Assembly: GCF_000091305.1 (NCBI RefSeq)
Contig: NC_013929.1
Span: 8,060,001 to 8,124,000 of the forward strand
Direction of reading: 5' to 3'
Length of the DNA stretch: 64,000 nucleotides
Source of the DNA: Streptomyces scabiei 87.22
GTDB taxonomy: Bacteria > Actinomycetota > Actinomycetes > Streptomycetales > Streptomycetaceae
This document shows, piece by piece, positions 25,546-33,821 of the stretch (the stretch's first letter is position 1; every line of letters begins with the position of its first letter). Made by a program: the position numbers and the translations under genes. Under the pieces are notes generated by a model. That model saw nothing but the letters and a program-made list of their open reading frames with translations. It had not been told where the DNA came from and did not search any database.

Positions 25546-26136
25546 GTGTCCCGTCAGGTGTTCCTCTACGACCCCCCGGACCGCTTCGTGGCCGGTACGG
25601 TCGGGCTGCCCGGGCGCCGGACCTTCTTCCTGCAGGCTTCCTCCGGGCAGCGCGTCACCAGTGTCGCACTGGAGAAGACGCAGGTCGCCGCGCTCGCCGA
25701 GCGCATGGACGAACTGCTGGACGAGGTCGTGCGGCGCAGCGGCGGCAGCGCCGCGGTACCGGCCGTCGCGCCCAGCGAGGTGTCGGACACGGCGCCGCTG
25801 GAGGCCCCCGTCGAGGAGGAGTTCCGGGTCGGCACCATGGCGCTGGCCTGGGACGGCGACGAGGAGCGGATGATCGTCGAGGCCCAGGCCCTGGTCGAGC
25901 TGGACGCGGACTCCGAGGAGGATCTCGCCGAGGCGGAGGAGCGGATGCTCCAGGACGAGGAGAACGGCCCGCCGATGCTCCGCGTCCGCCTCACCGGTTC
26001 GCAGGCCCGGGCCTTCGCCAAGCGCGCCCTCGACGTCGTCAACGCGGGCCGGCCGCCGTGCCCGCTGTGCAGCCTGCCGCTCGATCCGGAGGGACACGTA
26101 TGTCCGCGCCAGAACGGATACCGGCGCGGGGCGTGA
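25546..26136 (+). CDS. DUF3090 family protein
   Basis: 196 residues from GTG 25546. The N-terminus MSRQVFLYDPPDRFVAGTVG and the C-terminal zinc-ribbon-like CPLCSLPLDPEGHVCP are typical of DUF3090. The middle is very acidic. Function unknown. The family occurs next to the SCO1664-type gene, whose start lies 37 bases inside this gene, implying a coupled pair. Four cysteine/histidine ligands suggest a structural metal. Confidence 0.88.
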   Translation: MSRQVFLYDPPDRFVAGTVGLPGRRTFFLQASSGQRVTSVALEKTQVAALAERMDELLDEVVRRSGGSAAVPAVAPSEVSDTAPLEAPVEEEFRVGTMALAWDGDEERMIVEAQALVELDADSEEDLAEAEERMLQDEENGPPMLRVRLTGSQARAFAKRALDVVNAGRPPCPLCSLPLDPEGHVCPRQNGYRRGA

Positions 26137-26969
26137 CCCCCTCCGCCTCCGCTGCCCCCGCCGGCTCGTCCCCGCCCGACCCGCCCTCCGCCGAGCTGCT
26201 GCTCGCCGAGGGCGAGCTGACCGTGCGCGGACAGGTGCGGGAGGCGTCCAACGCCGTGCTGTACTGCACGGTCGCCCATCAGGGCAGCGAGGCCGCCTGT
26301 GTCTACAAGCCCGTCGCCGGGGAGCGGCCCCTGTGGGACTTCCCCGACGGCACGCTCGCCCAGCGGGAGGTCGCGGCCTACGAGGTGTCCGAGGCGACCG
26401 GCTGGGGGCTGGTCCCTCCCACCGTCCTGCGGGACGGGCCGTACGGGCAGGGCATGTGCCAGCTGTGGATCGAGGGCGAGCCCGGCTCCGAGCTGCTGGC
26501 CCTGGTGGAGGGCGAGGAGGCCGGGGAGGGCTGGAAGGCCGTCGGCTTCGCCGAGGTCGGGGAGGGTGAGACCGCGCTCCTCGTGCACGCGGACGACCAG
26601 CGGCTGCGGCGGCTCGCCGTCCTCGACGCGGTCGTCAACAACGCCGACCGCAAGGGCGGACACCTGCTGCCCGCCGCCGAGGGGAGGCTCTACGGCATCG
26701 ACCACGGAGTGACCTTCAACGTCGAGAACAAGCTGCGGACGCTGCTGTGGGGCTGGGCGGGGGAGCCGCTCACCGACGAGGCCGTGGACGTCCTGGAACG
26801 GCTGCGGCACGCCCTCGGCGAGGGCGGCCCGCTCGCCGCGAAGCTCGTCGCGTTGATCACACCCGCCGAGCTGGACGCCACGCGGGAGCGGGTGGCCGCC
26901 CTGCTGAAGAGCGGACGCCACCCGGAGCCGAGCGGCGACTGGCCGGCGATCCCCTGGCCCCCGGTCTGA
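26100..26969 (+). CDS. SCO1664 family (phosphatidylinositol-kinase-like) protein
   Basis: 289 residues from ATG 26100, with GGAGGGA upstream inside the DUF3090 gene. It matches the actinobacterial SCO1664 family, which has a PI3/4-kinase-like fold. Visible features are a nucleotide-binding Lys in CVYKPVAGERPLWDF, a catalytic-loop-like LDAVVNNADRKGGHLL (Asn-Asn-x-Asp) and a metal-binding-loop-like IDHGVTFN. Its substrate is not established. It overlaps DUF3090 by 37 bases in another frame, so the two should be made together. Confidence 0.85.
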   Translation: MSAPERIPARGVTPSASAAPAGSSPPDPPSAELLLAEGELTVRGQVREASNAVLYCTVAHQGSEAACVYKPVAGERPLWDFPDGTLAQREVAAYEVSEATGWGLVPPTVLRDGPYGQGMCQLWIEGEPGSELLALVEGEEAGEGWKAVGFAEVGEGETALLVHADDQRLRRLAVLDAVVNNADRKGGHLLPAAEGRLYGIDHGVTFNVENKLRTLLWGWAGEPLTDEAVDVLERLRHALGEGGPLAAKLVALITPAELDATRERVAALLKSGRHPEPSGDWPAIPWPPV

Positions 26970-27113
26970 CGGGGCGGGGGCGTGCCCCGTACCCCGTCGG
27001 AGGCGCGGTCAGCCACCTGCCCGCCGCGGCCGCAGTCCAGGGCGTACCTCCGAGCGGGCAGGCGCCCCGCCGATCCCCCGGAGGGAGCCCGCATAGCCGC
27101 GCGTCGATCGGGT

Positions 27114-27119
27114 TAGGCT
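27114..27119 (+). promoter_or_regulatory. -10 element of mshC, probable leaderless start
   Basis: TAGGCT is followed by six bases and then the mshC ATG at 27126, with no ribosome site between. A leaderless transcript is likely. No good -35 hexamer was found. Confidence 0.45.
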
Positions 27120-27125
27120 CGTGGC

Positions 27126-28355
27126 ATGCATGCCTGGCCCGCTTCTGAGGTCCCCGTCCTGCCCGGCAAGGGCCGCGACCTTCGGATCCACGACACCGCG
27201 ACCGATGGGCTCATCACCCTTGACCCCGGTCCCGTCGCCCGTATCTACGTCTGCGGCATCACCCCGTACGACGCGACCCACATGGGTCACGCGGCGACCT
27301 ACAACGCGTTCGACCTCGTCCAGCGCGTGTGGCTCGACACCAAGCGGCAGGTTCACTACGTCCAGAACGTCACGGACGTCGACGACCCCCTGCTGGAGCG
27401 GGCCGCGCGCGACGACATCGACTGGGTGGCCCTCGCCGAGAAGGAGACCGCCCTCTTCCGCGAGGACATGACCGCCCTGCGGATGCTCCCGCCGCGCCAC
27501 TACATCGGCGCGGTCGAGGCCATCCCCGGAATCGTTCCGCTCGTCGAGCGGCTCCTCGCCTCCGGTGCCGCGTACGAACTCGAAGGGGACGTCTACTTCT
27601 CCGTCGAGGCCGACCCCGACTTCGGCAAGGTCTCGCGCCTGGACGCGGCCACGATGCGGCTGCTCTCGGCCGAGCGGGGCGGCGACCCGGACCGGGCCGG
27701 GAAGAAGAACCCCCTCGACCCGATGCTGTGGATGGCCGCGCGCGAGGGCGAGCCCAGCTGGGACGGCGGCTCCCTCGGCCGCGGCCGGCCCGGCTGGCAC
27801 ATCGAGTGCGTCGCCATCGCCCTCGACCACCTCGGCATGGGCTTCGACGTCCAGGGCGGCGGCTCCGACCTCGCCTTCCCGCACCACGAGATGGGCGCCT
27901 CGCACGCCCAGGCGCTGACCGGCGAGTTCCCCATGGCCAAGGCGTACGTCCACGCGGGCATGGTGGCGCTGCACGGCGAGAAGATGTCGAAGTCCAAGGG
28001 CAACCTGGTCTTCGTCTCCGCGCTGCGCCGCGACGGCGTCGACCCCGCCGCGATACGGCTCGCGCTCCTCGCCCACCACTACCGGGCCGACTGGGAGTGG
28101 ACCGACCAGGTGCTCCAGGACGCCGTCGACCGCCTGGGCCGGTGGCGCGCCGCCGTCTCCCGGCCCGACGGGCCGCCCGCCGAGGCCCTCGTCGAGGAGA
28201 TCCGCGAGGCCCTCGCGCACGACCTGGACGCGCCCGCCGCGCTGGCCGCGGTCGACCGCTGGGCCGCGCTCCAGGAGGAGCGGGGCGGTACGGACGAGGG
28301 CGCGCCCGGCGTCGTGTCCCGCGCCGTGGACGCGCTTCTCGGCGTGGCCCTGTGA
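27126..28355 (+). CDS. mshC: mycothiol ligase (cysteine:glucosaminyl-inositol ligase)
   Basis: 409 residues, closely related to class I cysteinyl-tRNA synthetase. It joins cysteine to 1-D-myo-inosityl 2-amino-2-deoxy-alpha-D-glucopyranoside with ATP, the committed cysteine step of mycothiol synthesis. Motifs: zinc ligands in CGITPYD, HIEC and HHE; the HIGH-like THMGHA; and KMSKSKGN. The length equals other MshC proteins and lacks the CysS C-terminal anticodon-binding region. It lies between the SCO1664-family gene and a beta-propeller gene and is transcribed alone, with a terminator at 28380-28401. Confidence 0.97.
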   Translation: MHAWPASEVPVLPGKGRDLRIHDTATDGLITLDPGPVARIYVCGITPYDATHMGHAATYNAFDLVQRVWLDTKRQVHYVQNVTDVDDPLLERAARDDIDWVALAEKETALFREDMTALRMLPPRHYIGAVEAIPGIVPLVERLLASGAAYELEGDVYFSVEADPDFGKVSRLDAATMRLLSAERGGDPDRAGKKNPLDPMLWMAAREGEPSWDGGSLGRGRPGWHIECVAIALDHLGMGFDVQGGGSDLAFPHHEMGASHAQALTGEFPMAKAYVHAGMVALHGEKMSKSKGNLVFVSALRRDGVDPAAIRLALLAHHYRADWEWTDQVLQDAVDRLGRWRAAVSRPDGPPAEALVEEIREALAHDLDAPAALAAVDRWAALQEERGGTDEGAPGVVSRAVDALLGVAL

Positions 28356-28379
28356 CCCACCTGAAGTAACGACTCTGCA

Positions 28380-28401
28380 CGGGTGTCGCAGCCGACACCC
28401 G
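28380..28401 (+). terminator. terminator after mshC
   Basis: Arms CGGGTGTCG and CGACACCCG with a 4-base loop, 24 bases after the mshC stop. Weaker hairpins follow at about 28404-28422 and 28434-28474. Confidence 0.6.
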
Positions 28402-28474
28402 CGTCCCGTGCCTCGGACACGGGTCGGCGACGAAGGGGTGCCTCCTCCAGCCCGGGGAAGGCGCCCCTTCGGCG

Positions 28475-28816
28475 TTCCCGGGCTCCGGTCCCGGCTCCGT
28501 CGGGGGCACGAAGAGGCCCGGCCCGGGCGGGAGTTCACGAAAGCCACCCGCCGCGGAGCCGGAGGCGAACAGGCTCCGGGAGGCCCGCGACCGAGGACGT
28601 CCCCGGCCCTGACCCCGCCGCTCCCGCGACCCCGGCACGCCGTACCCGACCGTCCCCCGGACACCGAACCGTCCGGTCGTCGCGCGCCGCTCCCTCCGGC
28701 CTTCCGCGGGTGCGGGACGGCGCTCGGGGCCCCCGGGCCCGGGCAACCGCCCCTACCTGAGCGGCGCTTGGGCCGGACCGGCACCATCCGGCCGAAAGCC
28801 GCTCCGGGGCTGTCAA
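28475..28816. other. long intergenic stretch
   Basis: A G+C-rich stretch with no credible gene by codon bias, and no clear promoter or repeat. The leader structure of the next gene begins after it. Confidence 0.5.
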
Positions 28817-28929
28817 AGCCCTGTCGGCCGACCGGTGAAGGGCTGCGGGGCCGGTCGGCATGTGATGGCATGACACACGTCAGTCGAAAGGCCGGACCGG
28901 CCAGCTGCCGGTCCCTTCGTGGAAGGGAC
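28817..28929 (+). promoter_or_regulatory. structured leader with competing hairpins
   Basis: A 9-bp stem (28827-28835 with 28851-28859) whose loop base 28839-28844 (AGGGCT) can pair with 28817-28822 (AGCCCT), an H-type pseudoknot geometry. Then 28894-28900 (GGACCGG) pairs with 28908-28914 (CCGGTCC), and 28911-28918 (GTCCCTTC) pairs with 28922-28929 (GAAGGGAC). The last two stems share bases 28911-28914, so they exclude each other. The second contains the ribosome site GGAAGGGA of the GTG at 28935. This could act as a translational switch; no known riboswitch class was recognised. Confidence 0.4.
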
Positions 28930-28934
28930 GATCA

Positions 28935-29918
28935 GTGGCACCCCCGCAACCCCCGCACCTCCCCTCGGCCCGTCACCTCAGTCGGCGCACCCTGCTCACG
29001 ACGTCCGCCGCCGGCGCGGCCGCGCTGCTCGTCGGATCGTCCGCCGCGACCGCCTCCGCCGCCTCCAGGAACACGTGGCCCGACCGCATCCCGCTGCCGC
29101 CCGGCTTCCGCCCCGAGGGCATCGCCATCGGCGGCCACCGCGCCTACCTGGGCTCCCTCGGCGACGGCTCGATCTACCGTGCCGACCTGCGCACCGGCCA
29201 GGGCGGCATCATCTCCGCGGGCCCCGGCACGCCTTCCGTCGGGCTCAAACTCGACGACCGGGGACGGCTGTTCGTCGCCGGACGGGCCCAGGGCGCCCGG
29301 GTGGTGGACGCCCGCACCGGCGCGGTCCTCGCCTCGTACCGACTCACCACGAAGACGCCGACCTTCGCCAACGACGTCTTCCTCACCCCCCGCGCCGCCT
29401 GGTTCACCGACTCCTTCCAGCCCGCCCTGTACGCCCTGCCGCTCGGCGCCCACGGGCGACTGCCGGCCCCGGACAAGGTCGTGACGCTCACCCTGAGCGG
29501 TGCCTGGTCCCAGACTCCCGGTGAGGTCGTCAACGCCAACGGCATCACCGGCACCCCGGACGGCAAGGCACTCCTCGTCGTCCAGTCCGGCGCGGGCGGC
29601 CTGCACCGGGTCGACCCCAGGACCGGCGTCACCGAACTCGTCGACCTCGGTGACGCGGCCCCCCTCACCAACGGTGACGGGCTGCTGCTCCTCGGACGGC
29701 GGCTCTACGTCGTCCAGAACCGCCAGAACGCGATCGACGTGTTCAAGCTCTCCGCGGACGGACGCAGCGGCATCTTCGAGGACCGTCTCATCGACGCCGG
29801 TTTCGACGTCCCGACCACGGCCGCAGCCCACGGCAACCGCCTCTACCTGCCCAACGCCCGCTTCACGACGACCCCGACCCCGGACACGGCGTACGCGGTG
29901 GTGGCCGTGAAGCGCTGA
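28935..29918 (+). CDS. Tat-secreted SMP-30/gluconolactonase-like beta-propeller protein
   Basis: 327 residues from GTG 28935. A twin-arginine signal (LSRRTLLTTSAAGAAALLVG) ends near residue 42. The mature part is a repeated beta-propeller, with segments such as GGHRAYLGSLGDGSIYRADL, ARVVDARTGAVLAS, NANGITGTPDGKALLVVQ and RLYVVQNRQNAIDVFKL, resembling SMP-30/gluconolactonase/LRE-like proteins. It may bind or hydrolyse a lactone or have a non-enzymatic role. The translational start is embedded in a hairpin. Annotations as superoxide dismutase exist for relatives, but no metal site for that is seen. Confidence 0.8.
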   Translation: MAPPQPPHLPSARHLSRRTLLTTSAAGAAALLVGSSAATASAASRNTWPDRIPLPPGFRPEGIAIGGHRAYLGSLGDGSIYRADLRTGQGGIISAGPGTPSVGLKLDDRGRLFVAGRAQGARVVDARTGAVLASYRLTTKTPTFANDVFLTPRAAWFTDSFQPALYALPLGAHGRLPAPDKVVTLTLSGAWSQTPGEVVNANGITGTPDGKALLVVQSGAGGLHRVDPRTGVTELVDLGDAAPLTNGDGLLLLGRRLYVVQNRQNAIDVFKLSADGRSGIFEDRLIDAGFDVPTTAAAHGNRLYLPNARFTTTPTPDTAYAVVAVKR

Positions 29919-29943
29919 GCGCGCGGTGACCGCCGCCCGGTTT

Positions 29944-29969
29944 CCCCGCGCCCAGCGACGGGCGCGGGG
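29944..29969. terminator. terminator between convergent genes
   Basis: Arms CCCCGCGCCC and GGGCGCGGGG with a 6-base loop, between the beta-propeller gene (+) and the PAC2 gene (-). Confidence 0.7.
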
Positions 29970-29990
29970 GACCGCACGGCCGGAGGGGCC

Positions 29991-31028
29991 TCAGTCGTCC
30001 GACGAATCCTCGTCCTCGGATCCGGCCTCGGTACCCGCCTCGGTCCCGGACCCCGCCTCGGTGTCGGCCTCGGGCCGCGCCGGCTTCGGCGGCCGCGCAC
30101 GCCCGCCGGGGTTGTCCTTGGGGGTCCACGCCCCGCCGGGCCCGTCGCCGCCGTCGACCGTGGCGTGACCGCCCGGCGTCGGACCGCCCCCGTCACGGCG
30201 CCGCAGATACCGCTCGAACTCGCGCGCGATGGCCTCTCCCGACGCCTCCGGCAGCTCCGCCGTGTCCCGGGCCTCCTCCAGCGTCTGCACGTACTCGGCG
30301 ACCTCGCTGTCCTCCGCCGCCAGCTGGTCCACCCCCACCTGCCAGGCGCGCGCGTCCTCGGGCAGCTCGCCCAGCGGGATGCGCACGTCGATCAGGTCCT
30401 CCAGCCGGTTCAGCAGAGCGAGCGTCGCCTTCGGGTTCGGCGGCTGCGACACGTAGTGCGGCACCGCCGCCCAGAGCGAGACGGCCGGGACGCCCGCGTG
30501 TGTGCACGCCTCCTGGAGGATGCCGACGATGCCCGTGGGGCCCTCGTACTTGGTCTCCTCCAGGTCCATCCGCTGCGCCAGGTCCGGGTCGGACGTGACC
30601 CCGCTGACCGGGACCGGACGTGTGTGTGGGGTGTCCCCGAGCAGCGCGCCCATGATGACCACCAGCTCCACGCCCAGCTCGTGGGCGAAGCCCAGCAGCT
30701 CGTTGCAGAACGAGCGCCAGCGCATCGACGGTTCGATGCCCCGGACGAGCACGAGATCGCGGGGCTTGTCGCCGCCGACCCGCACCACCGACAACCTTGT
30801 CGTCGGCCAGGTGATCTTCCGCACGCCGCCGTCCAGCCACACCGTGGGGCGGTTCACCTGGAAGTCGTAGTAGTCCTCGGCGTCCAGCGCCGCGAACACC
30901 TCGCCCTTCCACTCCTTGTCCAGATGCGCGACCGCGGTGGAGGCGGCGTCGCCGGCGTCGTTCCAGCCTTCGAACGCGGCCACCATCACTGGGTCGATCA
31001 GCTCGGGAACCCCCTCCAGCTCGATCAC
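29991..31028 (-). CDS. PAC2 family (proteasome assembly chaperone-like) protein
   Basis: 345 residues from GTG 31028, preceded by AGGAGG. The PAC2 domain (about 1-270) contains AFEGWNDAGDAASTA and a conserved LGDTPHTRPVPVSG segment. The last 80 residues are disordered and rich in Gly, Pro, Glu and Asp. PAC2 proteins are the actinobacterial relatives of proteasome assembly chaperones, but their bacterial role is not established. An upstream in-frame extension to 31148 is rejected because it lacks a ribosome site and is composition-biased. Confidence 0.88.
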   Translation of the reverse strand: MIELEGVPELIDPVMVAAFEGWNDAGDAASTAVAHLDKEWKGEVFAALDAEDYYDFQVNRPTVWLDGGVRKITWPTTRLSVVRVGGDKPRDLVLVRGIEPSMRWRSFCNELLGFAHELGVELVVIMGALLGDTPHTRPVPVSGVTSDPDLAQRMDLEETKYEGPTGIVGILQEACTHAGVPAVSLWAAVPHYVSQPPNPKATLALLNRLEDLIDVRIPLGELPEDARAWQVGVDQLAAEDSEVAEYVQTLEEARDTAELPEASGEAIAREFERYLRRRDGGGPTPGGHATVDGGDGPGGAWTPKDNPGGRARPPKPARPEADTEAGSGTEAGTEAGSEDEDSSDD

Positions 31029-31199
31029 CCAGCGCCTCCTTCCGACGTGCCCTCGCGTACGCCCCAACCTTACGGCGTGCGGCGGGAGCCTCCGCAGCCC
31101 CCTTGCACGGGGGAGTGAACGGATCAATGCCCCGTTCGCACGGCACAAACCCTCGGGGGCGACGAGGGCCGCGAATGATCGACTTCTCGGATCGCCCTC

Positions 31200-31871
31200 T
31201 CAGAGCGTGGAGCGCAGCCACTGCTCCACGCTCGCGATGTGCACCGTGGCCCAGGACCGCGCGGCGTCGGCGTCCCGGTCGCGCAGGGCGGCCAGGATGG
31301 CGCGGTGTTCGTGCAGGGTCCGGCTGACGGCGTCCTCCTGGGTCAGACCGCGCCAGATGCGGGCCCGGGTGGTCGGCCCCGACAGGCCGTCGAGGAGCGA
31401 GCACAGCACCGAGTTGCCGGAACTCTGCACGATGCCCCGGTGGAACTCCAGGTCGCAGGCGACCAGTTCCTCCACCGACGGCGCGGTGCCGAGCCTGTCC
31501 AGCTGGGTGGTCAGCGCGTCCAGCTGCTGCTCGCTGATCCTCAGGGCGGCCATCGCCGTCGCCGCGGGTTCGAGTATGCGGCGCACGGCGAGGAACTCCA
31601 GGACCGTGTCGTCGCGGTGGAAGTCCACGACGAAACTCAGCGCTTCGAGGAGGAGCTGCGGGTCGAGGCTGGTGACATAGGTGCCGTCGCCCTGCCGTAC
31701 GTCGAGGATGCGGATCAGCGACAGGGCGCGTACGGCCTCGCGCAGGGAGTTGCGGGACAGCCCCAGGTCGGCGGCCAGCTCACTCTCCTTCGGGAGCCGG
31801 TCGCCGGGGCGCAGGGCGCCGGAGACGATCATTCCCTTGATCTTCTCGATCGCCTCGTCGGTGACTGCCAT
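31200..31871 (-). CDS. FadR/GntR-family (FCD) transcriptional regulator
   Basis: 223 residues. The N-terminal winged helix (about 5-70) contains SGALRPGDRLPKESELAADL and LSRNSLREAVRAL. The C-terminal FCD domain has the ACDLEFHRGIV metal-ligand segment. It is divergent from mtnA, with a perfect 15-base palindrome in the shared gap, so it probably regulates itself and possibly the methionine-salvage genes. The effector is unknown. Related Streptomyces regulators are often linked to sugar-acid or carboxylate use, so control of mtnA is only inference. Confidence 0.85.
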   Translation of the reverse strand: MAVTDEAIEKIKGMIVSGALRPGDRLPKESELAADLGLSRNSLREAVRALSLIRILDVRQGDGTYVTSLDPQLLLEALSFVVDFHRDDTVLEFLAVRRILEPAATAMAALRISEQQLDALTTQLDRLGTAPSVEELVACDLEFHRGIVQSSGNSVLCSLLDGLSGPTTRARIWRGLTQEDAVSRTLHEHRAILAALRDRDADAARSWATVHIASVEQWLRSTL

Positions 31872-31894
31872 GGTGGACCCCTCCCTGGTCGTTC

Positions 31895-31909
31895 AGACAT
31901 CCGATGTCT
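31895..31909. promoter_or_regulatory. FadR/GntR operator palindrome
   Basis: AGACATCCGATGTCT is a perfect 7-1-7 palindrome located 24 bases upstream of the FadR-type regulator start. ACATC-N-GATGT-type sites are typical for actinobacterial FCD regulators, so autorepression is likely. Confidence 0.6.
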
Positions 31910-32121
31910 CAGGCCATTATGGCGGCTTCCCTACCTCTATCAGGCCAAAGTCTCCGGATCGGCCGAGGGCCCGCTCACGGCGGTCGGCCGCGCGGACGGT
32001 GTGGGCGGGATACCAGCGGATTCCGGCCCGCCCGCCTCCCGGCTTCGAACTGCGGTTCCCGTCGATTCTCCGAGGTCATGTACGGTGTCGGGCACCGTCG
32101 GAACACCAGGAGTGCCCCGCT

Positions 32122-33153
32122 ATGCCCCAGGAACTGCGTGCCGTCGACTGGACCGGAAACAGCCTTGCGCTCATCGACCAGACGGTCCTGCCGCAGCGCA
32201 CCGAGACGGTCGAGATCCGCGAGGTCGACGCGCTGATATCCGCCATCCGGCGCCTCGTCGTGCGCGGCGCGCCCGCGATCGGGGCGGCGGGAGCGTACGG
32301 CGTGGCGATCGCGCTGCTCCAGGGACGGCGCGAGGGCTGGCCGACCGAGGAGGTGCGCGCCGCCGTGGCCCGGGTCCGTGCGGCCCGCCCGACCGCCGTG
32401 AACCTGATGGTCTGCGTGGACCGTGTCATGACGCGCTTCGACGAGGGGCTGGAGGCGGTGCTGGAGGAGGCCGCCGCCGTCCAGCGCGAGGACGTCGAGG
32501 CGAACCGGGCGATGGGCGCGCACGGCGCCGACTGGCTGCTGAAGCGGGTGGACGTCGACCGTCCGCTGCGGGTGCTGACGCACTGCAACACGGGGGCGCT
32601 CGCGACCGCCGGGTGGGGCACGGCTCTCGGTGTCGTCCGGGAACTGCACGCGCGCGGCCGCCTCGACGTGGTCTACGCCGACGAGACGCGCCCCCTGCTC
32701 CAGGGATCCCGGCTGACCGCCTGGGAGTTGCTCCAGGAGGGGATACCCCACTACGTCCAGGTCGACGGCGCCGCCGCCGGCACCATCCTGCGGGGCGAGG
32801 TCGACGCGGCGATCGTGGGCGCGGACCGTATCGCGGCCAACGGCGACACGGCGAACAAGGTCGGCACCGTGGGCGTCGCCCTGGCCTGCGCCGACGCGGG
32901 CATCCCCTTCCTCGTGGCCGCTCCCACCACCACGGTCGACGTCGCCACCGCCACCGGCGCCGACATCCACATCGAACTGCGGGGCGAGGACGAGGTGCTG
33001 GAGTGGGGCGGCGTCCGCACCGCCCCGGTCGGCTCGCGCGGCCACAACCCGGCGTTCGACGTGACCCCGGGCCGCCTGGTGACGGGCCTGGTCACCGAGC
33101 AGGGCGTGTGGGAGGTCTCGGCGGGAGAGCTGCCGGGGGAGCGGCTGCGGTAG
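32122..33153 (+). CDS. mtnA: S-methyl-5-thioribose-1-phosphate isomerase
   Basis: 343 residues from ATG 32122 (CAGGAG upstream). Family motifs: RRLVVRGAPAIGAAGAYGVA, THCNTGALATAGWGTALG with the catalytic Cys, YADETRPLLQGSRLT, and VGADRIAANGDTANKVGT with the catalytic Asp. It converts methylthioribose-1-phosphate to methylthioribulose-1-phosphate, the step between MtnK and MtnB. All three are encoded here. It resembles eIF2B alpha, but the MtnA-specific residues support this call. Confidence 0.96.
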   Translation: MPQELRAVDWTGNSLALIDQTVLPQRTETVEIREVDALISAIRRLVVRGAPAIGAAGAYGVAIALLQGRREGWPTEEVRAAVARVRAARPTAVNLMVCVDRVMTRFDEGLEAVLEEAAAVQREDVEANRAMGAHGADWLLKRVDVDRPLRVLTHCNTGALATAGWGTALGVVRELHARGRLDVVYADETRPLLQGSRLTAWELLQEGIPHYVQVDGAAAGTILRGEVDAAIVGADRIAANGDTANKVGTVGVALACADAGIPFLVAAPTTTVDVATATGADIHIELRGEDEVLEWGGVRTAPVGSRGHNPAFDVTPGRLVTGLVTEQGVWEVSAGELPGERLR

Positions 33154-33162
33154 GCAGGCAGA

Positions 33163-33205
33163 GCAGAGGGGCGGCCCGGTCGTCGCGACCGGGCCGCCCT
33201 TCTGC
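33163..33205. terminator. bidirectional terminator
   Basis: About 19 base pairs (including one G-T), with inner arm GGGCGGCCCGGTCG, between the convergent mtnA and mtnB ends. Confidence 0.85.
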
Positions 33206-33212
33206 CAGTGGG

Positions 33213-33821
33213 TCAGCGCTGGGTGAGCTCCAGCTCCAGCAGCCACTCCACCACTTCGGTGTGGTGCCGGGCCTGGCGGGGCGTGGCGCCCCAGACGTAC
33301 AGGCCGTGGCCGGCGACGACCACCGCCGGCATGTGCGGGTCGCGGGCGGCCTCCAGGCGGTCGCCGAGGACCTTCATGTCCTGGCTGTTGGCGATGACGG
33401 GGAGGGTGACCTCCACGTCGTGGGCGGGACGGCCGATGCCCTTGAGCATCTCCAGATCCCGGAAGACGATCCCGCCGGGCTCGCGGCGGCCCATCGCCAC
33501 GGAGGCGACGGTGTGCACGTGGACCACCGCGCCGGCCCCCGTCAGCGCGGCCACGCGCGCGTGCAGCTCGGCCTCCGCGGACGGCCTGCCGCCCCGCACG
33601 GCGGCACCGGCACCGTCGACCAGCACCACGTCGGCCGCCGTCAGTTCACCCTTGTCGTGGCCGCTCGCGGTGACCGCCAGTCGCAGCGGGTCGCGGGACA
33701 GCACCACCGACAGGTTGCCCGAGGTGCCGCGCATCCAGCCGAAGGAGGCGAAGCGGGCCGACTCGGCGGCCAGGACGGCACCGGCCTCCTCCAGGTCGAG
33801 TGCCGAGATCTCGGTGGTCAT
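33213..33821 (-). CDS. mtnB: methylthioribulose-1-phosphate dehydratase
   Basis: 202 residues from ATG 33821. A class II aldolase/adducin-fold protein with GTSGNLS, SGHDKGEL, the zinc-binding HVHTVAS (His101, His103) and GHGLYVWG (His172). It dehydrates methylthioribulose-1-phosphate to the diketo compound used by MtnC. Its start codon overlaps the mtnC stop as ATGA, so translation is coupled. The order on the minus strand is mtnD, mtnC, mtnB. A longer open frame continues upstream but is only the shadow of mtnC. Confidence 0.93.
   Translation of the reverse strand: MTTEISALDLEEAGAVLAAESARFASFGWMRGTSGNLSVVLSRDPLRLAVTASGHDKGELTAADVVLVDGAGAAVRGGRPSAEAELHARVAALTGAGAVVHVHTVASVAMGRREPGGIVFRDLEMLKGIGRPAHDVEVTLPVIANSQDMKVLGDRLEAARDPHMPAVVVAGHGLYVWGATPRQARHHTEVVEWLLELELTQR

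Noticed and set aside
28935..29918. Superoxide dismutase
   Set aside because: Some relatives carry this name, but the sequence is a beta-propeller and lacks a dismutase metal site.
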